64,000 nt of DNA from Paenibacillus chitinolyticus NBRC 15660 (GTDB lineage Bacteria; Bacillota; Bacilli; Paenibacillales; NBRC-103111), in assembly GCF_000739915.1 (NCBI RefSeq), contig NZ_BBJT01000003.1, forward strand, positions 248,001 to 312,000, in the 5' to 3' direction. The notes beneath the pieces are model-generated. The model saw nothing but the letters and a program-made list of their open reading frames with translations. It did not search any database and had not been told where the DNA came from. The translations under genes were made by a program, and so were the position numbers. Below are positions 53,301-62,300 of the stretch, piece after piece (positions within the stretch are counted from its first letter, which is position 1; every line of letters begins with the position of its first letter).

Positions 53301-56300
53301 CGGAAGACATCCGATATGTTTCTTTCTGCATAGCATGCGGGATGGGTTCAAACACAGCCTTCGGATATAAGGTATTGTGCGAGGTATTCCCCTCACTGAT
53401 TAGTTCAAGGTGCTGACTGAGCGCTTTAATATGCGGATTCTCAAACAATGTTATTATCGGTAAACGTATTCCAATCATCGCTTCAATCTGATTTATAACG
53501 CGTACAGCATGTAACGAGTGACCTCCTAGCGCAAAGAAATCATCATAAATACCGACACGATCAACAGAAAGTATATCGCCGAATATCTTACAAAGGATAA
53601 ATTCCTGTTCAGTCGTGGGAGCCGTGTATTGCTGCTCATGCACGATTTGTATTTCAGAAAGCGTTCGCTTATCTACCTTTCCGTTTCGTGTCATAGGAAC
53701 TTTCTCAATCTGTACCATATGCTGCGGCACCATATAAGCAGGAAGTGTCTTACCAAGAGAATTCCGAACATTATGCATCTGAATCTCTGTGCTAGATACC
53801 AGGTATGCATATAGTTCATTTTCACTTCCATCTTGTTCACGGGCGATGACGATCGCATCTTGGATACCTTCTAATTTTTGAAGAGCATGCTCTACCTCGC
53901 CCACTTCAATCCTGTACCCTCGAATTTTCACTTGGTCATCAATACGTCCAATATACGCAATATTTCCATCCGGCAGCCACATCGCAATATCTCCGGTACG
54001 ATACAGCCGCTCACCAGGAATAAGCGGATTCTCAATAAACTTCTCCACAGTAAGTTTTGGTTGGTTCATATATCCTTTCGCTACGCCGTCGCCGCCTACA
54101 ACAAGTTCCCCTGGAACACCAATACCGCATAGCTGCATCTTTCTATCCAAAATATACGCTCTACTATTGCTGATTGGCTTCCCGATGGGGATATTGAAGT
54201 AATCCGTTTCTATTGCATACGTAACGGAAAAGGTCGTATTTTCTGTTGGACCATAACCATTAGTCACTCTGAGTGTCGGATGCTTTTCCCTTACCGCTCT
54301 GATATGTTTCGCCGATAACCTTTCTCCTCCCACCAATAAATACTGTAATGGTTGAAAAACTTCGCATCTAGTATCTACCATATAATTGAAAAGCTGTGCA
54401 GTCATCCACATCATCGTAATCTGGTGCTCGTATATCAACTTTCCTAACATGTTCCCGTCTGTTATGTTTTGCATATGGGCTAACACTAATTTCCCGCCAT
54501 TGAGAAGCGCACCCCATATTTCAAATGTCGACGCATCGAAGGAGAGTGCTCCGGTTAACAAAATATGTGCCCCATTTAAATCAGCATAGTTCGTTTGCTT
54601 CACAAGCCGTACGACATTTTGATGTGTAACACAAACACCTTTCGGATATCCTGTCGTACCGGATGTATACATGACATACGCCATATCATCTGCCCTTACT
54701 AAGGCACGCTCTGTCATAGCCGCATAACTTCCATTTAGATCAATGACGGTGCAGTACTCTTGGAGGACATTAATCATATCCCCTTTTACATCACCGCACA
54801 GTACGATATTCAAATCGCAATCTTCCAAAATAAAGCGCAGGCGGTTATCCGGTTCATCCGTATTAATTGGTACATAGCCACATCCTGCCTTGAGTATCCC
54901 CAGCAGCCCTACAATCATGTGCACGCTTTTCTCACATACGATGCCAATTAATTGACCTGATGATACCCCCCTTTTTCGCAATTCGGTGGCAATACCTTGC
55001 GCGGCCTTGTCTAATTGTTGATAGCTTAATTGTTCCTTATCACATACCACACAAATTTGATCGGGCGTAAGTTGAACCTGTTCTTCAAATAAATCTGGAA
55101 TAGATTTATGTTTCGGATATGTGCTTGCCGTATTGTTGAATTCACCCAGTATTCGTGCCTTATCTTCCTTGCGAATTAATTCAACATCGAAAATCTTCTT
55201 CTCAGGATACTCAGCAAACGCACATAATACATTGTTTAACATGCTGAGCATCATCTCTACTTCTTCTAAAGCATGCTTGTTTGGATTATAGAGAACTGTA
55301 AATCGTAATGCCTTGTCCTCTACAGCAGCCAATAGATTAAGCGGATAGTTTGTTTCATCTCTCGAAGAAACAAGCGCTAATTGCAAACCATCTGTATGTT
55401 CACTTTGCTGTTCTTGTGCCAAATGATTCTCAAAAACAAAAAGCGATGAAATCAAATCTGATTTTTGTGCGGTTTGTTCTTGAATTTTAACCAGTGAACA
55501 GTGAGCGTGCATCGTACTTTCAATACCTTGATCTTGTAATTCCTGCAAAAGTGCTAGAATCGTTGTATCCTCGTCTGCGCTCACCCTTACCGGTATCGTG
55601 TTAATGAAAAGACCTACTATTTTTTCAATTCCTCTTACTTCGGCATGCCTTCCCGAAATCACTTTGCCGAACACGATATCATTTGTAAAGTTGATCTGTT
55701 GTAATACGATTCCCCAAGCTGCTTCGGTGATTGTATTTATCGTTATCTGATGCGCTTGTGCAAGAAGTAACAAACTGTCTGTTAATTCAACATCCAGCTG
55801 CTTTTTCACTTGAGCCAAGTTGGAACTGGAATATGGAGGATCGAAATACGGACGGTATTTGTATGTTAGGTCATAATCACGAAGTCGTTCGCGCCAATAC
55901 GTGAGCGCAAGCTCTTCATCCTGATTCTGAAACCACTGAATATAATCACCGTACGTCGCAACCTGGAACTTCTCTTGATCAATAGCTTGTTCTACATCGT
56001 GTGTACTATACCCATTTTGTAGCAAGTTATAGTAATTTTTTAAGTCGTTACATAATAATTCACTACACCATCCATCTGCGATAATATGATGAAAGCTCCA
56101 GATTAATTGCGTGCAATTAGTGGATAGTTTAATATTTTTTATGCGAAATAGCGCATTAAGCTGCAGATCAAATCCCCGCTTGACATCCTGCTCTATCAGT
56201 TCATTTAATCTAGCTAGTTGTTCTTTCTCATCGTATGTGGTTAAATCAATTTCTTCCCAATCAAGTGAGCGATGTGACAGTATGATCTGTTTCGGATGTT

Positions 56301-59300
56301 TTAACCCTTCATACACTATCGCCGTTCTCAACGCATCATGCTTTTTAAGTAAACATTGAAACGCACTGCGCATGAGATCATTATCTATATGTTGATTAAT
56401 CTGATAAATAAACTGGGTAAGATACTCAGAACCACTGCTTTTTAGGCCATGATACAAAATACCTTCCTGTAGCGGCAATAAATCAAATATATCCTGTATA
56501 TCATTTTTCTCTGGATAGAGCTGATGCAGGACACTCAAATCTTCATCCGTAATCGAAATTGCAGAATAGTCAGACGGTGTCCGAACCGTTTCTTCTTGCT
56601 GCATACAATGGGCAATCATAGACTGAGTGCACGCTTTATAGATCTCAGCGAATCTTTGTATCGTGCTGCTGGAAAAAAGACCTTTATTGTAACGGAAAGT
56701 AAACGTTAATCTTCTTTCACTTATCACACCGTTGATAAACAATTCCGACAGCATTTTATTCTCATCCGCTAAGCCTTTACCCGAACTAAAAAAGTGTAGT
56801 TTTCTCCCCTTTGCCTCAGCGTCCATTTGTCCCATGTAGTTAAACATGATTTCAAGCGGTCTGACCGACAATTCTTCCTGCAATAGACCATACCCAAGTC
56901 CTCGGTTCGGGAGTTTTCGCAATATTTCTTTGGTAGTAATGATACTTTTTGCGATCTCATCATGGCACGATACCACTACCGGATACACACTTGTAAACCA
57001 TCCGACCGTCCGGTCGATATCGATCCGCTTATGAATCGCTTCCCTTCCGTGTCCCTCCATGCCAATCGTTACATTTCTAGCCCCTGTCAAATTCTTCACA
57101 GTCATCCCCAAGGCACTGATAAGCAAGTCATTAATTTCGGTATTATACGCCCGACCTGCCTGGTGAATAAGCTGTGTGGTTTCTTCTTCATTTAAATGGA
57201 TCGCGTAATTGCCATACCCGCTTTCTCCCGTCTGTTCGTCCATGCTAAGTGCTCCGGACTCCATCTGCGTTGCTACTTGTTCCCAGTACGCCCGTTCTTT
57301 TTGCAATAGGGGGCTGCTCTTATATTCTGTCAGTGCTTCTGCCCATGCCTTATACGACGCCGTCTTTGCCGGAAACCGGATTTTCGTCCCTTCTTTTACT
57401 TGCCGGATGGCTGTGCTGATATCTTCTTGCAGGATACGCCATGATACGCCGTCCACCACAATATGATGGATCCCTAGGAACAATAGATTCCCTTCACCCG
57501 TCCGGAACATCGCTGCCTTCACCAGCGGTCCTTCTTCTAAGTCGATACTGCTATGCAGATCCGTACATGCCGCTTCCATTAGCCCCGCTGGTTCTTGTTC
57601 TTCGCTATAGTCATATACCTTCAGCTCGTACGCTCTGCTGTCACTCATCTTTACGATCTCTAGTTGACCTTCCCGGTAGATAGACCGGAGTATGTCATGA
57701 TGAACTACGAGGGCATCAAGCACCTCCCGAAGCTGTTTTTCAACTTCCAGATCAATTTCCATCAGCATATCCTGATTAAAATGATGCGGATTAGAAAGGT
57801 TCCAAGATGCAAACTCTCTGACGATCGGTGTCAGCGGTACAATGCCGCTCACTTCATCTTGCTCGTACTGCTCCTCGATGACAGACTTTTGTACCGCATA
57901 GCTGATCGCTCCAACCGTATTCCTTTGCATAATATCTTTGATGGCGATATGATAACCCATACTTCTTAGCTTCGATATGATCCGTATCGCTTTGATCGAG
58001 TCCCCGCCCAACTCAAAGAAGCTATCCTTCATGCCGACCCGCTCTACGCCCAGGACTTCACTAAGGATAGTGCACAGTTGCTCTTCAAGTTCGTTTTTCG
58101 GAGCGGTGTATTCCCTTTCGCTTACCGCTACGATCTCCGGCAGCGCCCGTTTATCCAGCTTACCGTTGCGCGTGACCGGCAGTTGATCAATCTGCATCAT
58201 ATACGCTGGCACCATATATGCCGGTAGTATTTCCTCTAAGTCCTGCCTCACTGCTTGCAGCTCAACTCGATCTTTCGAAACAAGGTAGGCAGATAGCGCT
58301 TTCTCTCCGTCATGGGTCTCCCGTACTATGACCGCCGCATCTTGGATCCCTGCCAGCTGCCGCAGCGCATTTTCCACTTCTCCCGGCTCTATCCGGAACC
58401 CCCTGATCTTCACTTGTTCGTCAATACGACCCAAATAAGCAATATTCCCATCCGGCAGCCATTTAGCTAAGTCCCCGGTCCGGTACATCCGCTCACCTGG
58501 TACAAAGGGGTTCGTTACGAATTTTTTACTGGTCAGTTCCGGCTTGTTGAGGTAGCCCCTTGCAATGCCGTCGCCCGCCACGCACAACTCCCCTGGCACA
58601 CCAATCCCGCATAATTTGTCCCCGTCAAGTATATATACATGATTATTTGCAATCGGTTTACCAATCGGGATGTTGTTTGGCACGTCACTTATCCCATCAT
58701 ATTCCCAATACGTAGCCTGTACCGTACATTCCGTAGGACCATAAGCGTTACAATACCCGCAATCATTATTTCGTGTTTGTTCAATAACCGACTCATTGGT
58801 TGCGGCTCCAGCCGTTGTTAACCATCTAACTCCAGTAAACGCCGTCTGAAGATAATATTGTGGCGGTAGTACAGCTAACGTAATCCTGCTTTCTTGCATA
58901 AAAGAATTAAAACGTGTTACATCCGCTATTATGGGTTTTGATACCAATGTTAGCGTAGCCCCTAGCAATAAAGATAATGTCATCTCCCATACAGAAGCGT
59001 CAAAAACATAGTTTGCAAATTGAAGCACATTATCTTGACTTGTAACGTTATATTGCTTCAGAAGATGAGACCGTAAGGACACAACACCCCCATGCTCTAA
59101 CATTACGCCCTTCGGTTGCCCCGTAGTCCCGGATGTATAGATTATATAAGCCAAATCATTGGGGCGATTGATTTGCTTGGGATTAACGCTCTTCCCTTCC
59201 CATAGCATATCGTCCGCCAGATTAATCGTCGGCAGATCCGTTTCAATCGTAGCTTTATACACAAGCACTGCCTTTGGTTTACAGTCAGCTAGGATGTACT

Positions 59301-62300
59301 GGATTCGCTCTGCTGGAAACGTAGGATCGACCGGCACATATGCAGCGCCTGCCTTGATGATGCCATACATCCCGGCAATCATCTCCACACTTCGCTCTGC
59401 CACGATAACCACGCGGTCATCGGGTTTAATGTGCAGTGAGCGAAGCGCCCATGCCACTTGGTTGATTTGTTTGTTTAACGCGTCATAGGTCACATGGTTG
59501 TCTTCAAATACAACGGCGATTGCATCCGGTGTGTTAGCAACATGCTCTTCCCATAATGCTGGAATCGTTTTATCTTTTGCATACGGTAAGTTCGTATCAT
59601 TAAATGCACCTAGTATCTGTTCTTGTTCTTCCTCTGTTATTGTTTCAAGCTCAGATAACTTCCCTTCAGGGTTTGCTACGATAGCATGTATAACATGTTC
59701 TAGCCGTACAACAATTTGCGCTATGTCCTCACGTGCATACACGTTCGGATTGTATATTATTTCACATACTATCTTCCCTTCATATTCATAAGCGCATAAC
59801 GTCAAATTATAATTGGTTTGGTCCAAGCCATACTCAATTTCGTACATAAAATCTGTTAGCTTGTCCTCATCCACATAGTAGTTTTCAAACATATAGAGCA
59901 CTTGGATTAAATGCTGCTTCTGCACCGTCTGCGCTTGAATCTCAGCGAGCGAACAATAGGCATATTGTTCACTTTCAGTCCCTTGCTGCTGCATTTCTTG
60001 GATCAGTTCCAATATACTCATGCTTTCTTTGCTCGCTACACGCACCGGGATCGTATTAATAAACAGACCGACGATGCCCTCTATTCCGCGCACTTCGGCC
60101 TGACGCCCGGACATTACTTTCCCGAACACCACATCTTTCTGACCGCTATATGCTTGTAAAACAACTCCCCAAGCCGTTTCCACCACATTACTCACTGTCA
60201 ATTGATGGGTAGCTATCAGATCCCTCAACTGCAAGGCATCTTCAGTAGATAATGTAATCGCCATGCTCTGTACTTGCTGTTCACTCTCTTGCGGTGTATA
60301 TATCGGTTTAATCTCGGCAACTTCTTCATATCCTGCTAATACATCTGACCAGTAAGACAGCCCTTTTTGTTGATCTTGTTTTTCTAGCCAATTAATATAA
60401 TCTTCGTAGGAATCCTGGTACTGCTTTTCTGTGATCACCTGTGTCTCCAGCGTAGATGTCAAAGCACCCTTCTCAAGTGCTTTGTAAATCCGATTGAAAT
60501 CCCCGTAAATTATCGGTAGACTCCAACCGTCCAAAAGAATGTGATGAAAACTCCAGATCAATTGATAACGGTCTCTTGCCAGCACTACGTGGTGTACCCG
60601 CAATAACGGGTCATGTTCAAGGTCAAATCCTCGCTGGATTTGGTCCTGGGCGATCGCTTCCACCTGTTTAGCCTGCACAGATGGTTCAACTCCCGTTAAA
60701 TCGGTTCTTTCGTATTCTACTTCCCTTCCTCGGATCACGACTTGCTTTGGTATCGATATATTTTTATGAATAATCGCTGTACGGAGCACTTCATGCCTCA
60801 TTACAAGCAGCTTAAGCGCTTGCTTCACCATGTGCTCATCGGCATAGCCTTGCCCTATAAAAATATTCTGGTTTCTATAGGCTGTCGATTCTGGTTCGGC
60901 GATGCTATGGTATAGCATCCCTTTCTGCAGTGAAGTGAGTCCGTATATTCGCTCTACCTGAGATGAACCCCCGACTGCTTGTTGAATGACTGATAAATCT
61001 GCACGTGTCAAATCCGCTGCATGATAATCAGACGGTGTCGGAACCGATTCTTCCACTTGCATACAATATGTAAGAGTAGACTGTATACAGCCTTTATATA
61101 CCTCAGCGAATCTTTGTATCGTATCATTTGAAAAGAGACCTCTATTGTAACGGAACGCAAATGATAATTTCCCTTCACTTATCACACCGTTGATAAACAA
61201 TTCCGACAGCATTTTATTCTCATCCGCTAAACCTTTACTCGAACTAAGAAAGTTTATCTTTTTACCTTTCGCTTCAGCATCCATTTGCCCCATATAGTTA
61301 AACAATAAGGTTGGTAGCTGACTGCCCGTTAATAGATCGTATAATAGGCCATACCCAAATCCGTGGTTCGGTATTTTGCGCAGCATCTCTTTCGTTGCAA
61401 TGATACTTTCCGCCATTTCGTCATGACACGCCACCATAATCGGATAGACGCTCGTAAACCATCCTATCGTCCGGTCGATATCGATCCGTCTATGAATTGC
61501 TTCTCTCCCATGCCCTTCCACACCAATCGTTACTACACTTGCTCCTGTCAGTTTCTTAACGGACATTCCCAAGGCACTGATAAGCAAATCCGGTACTTCA
61601 GTACGAAATGCTTTTCCTGCTCGTTGCAACAGGCTTTCCGTTTCTTCCACACTTAAATGGATCGTGTAGCTGTCATACCCGCTTTCTCCTGTCTGTTCGT
61701 CCATCCTTAGTTCGCCTGCCGCCATCTGCGCGGCTACTTGCTCCCAGTACGGCCTTTCTTTCAGCAATAAATGGCTGTCCTTATATTCTGCCAGTGCTTC
61801 TGCCCATGCCTTATAGGACGCTGTCTTTGACGGGAATTGGATCTTTGTCCCTTCTTTTACTTGCCGGATGGCTGTGCTGATATCTTCCTGCAGGATACGC
61901 CACGATACCCCGTCCACCACAAGATGATGGATTCCTAGAAACAGCAGATTCCCTTCACCTGTCCGGAACATCGCTGCCTTCACCAGCGGTCCTTCTTCTA
62001 AGTTAATGCTGCTATGCAGATCCGTACATGCCGCTTCCATGAGCTCTGCTGCTGCTTGTTCTTCGCTATAGTCATACACCTTCAGCTCATATGCTCTGCT
62101 GTCACTCACCTTTACGATCTCTAGCTGACCTTCCCGGTAGACCGATCTCAGGATATCATGATGCGCTGTGAGGGCATTCAGCACTTCCCGAAGCTGCTTC
62201 TCATCCTCCAGATCAATCTCCATCAGCATGTCCTGATTGAAGTGGTGCGGCTTAGGAAGATTCCAGGACGCAAACTCCCTGACGATCGGTGTCAGCGGTA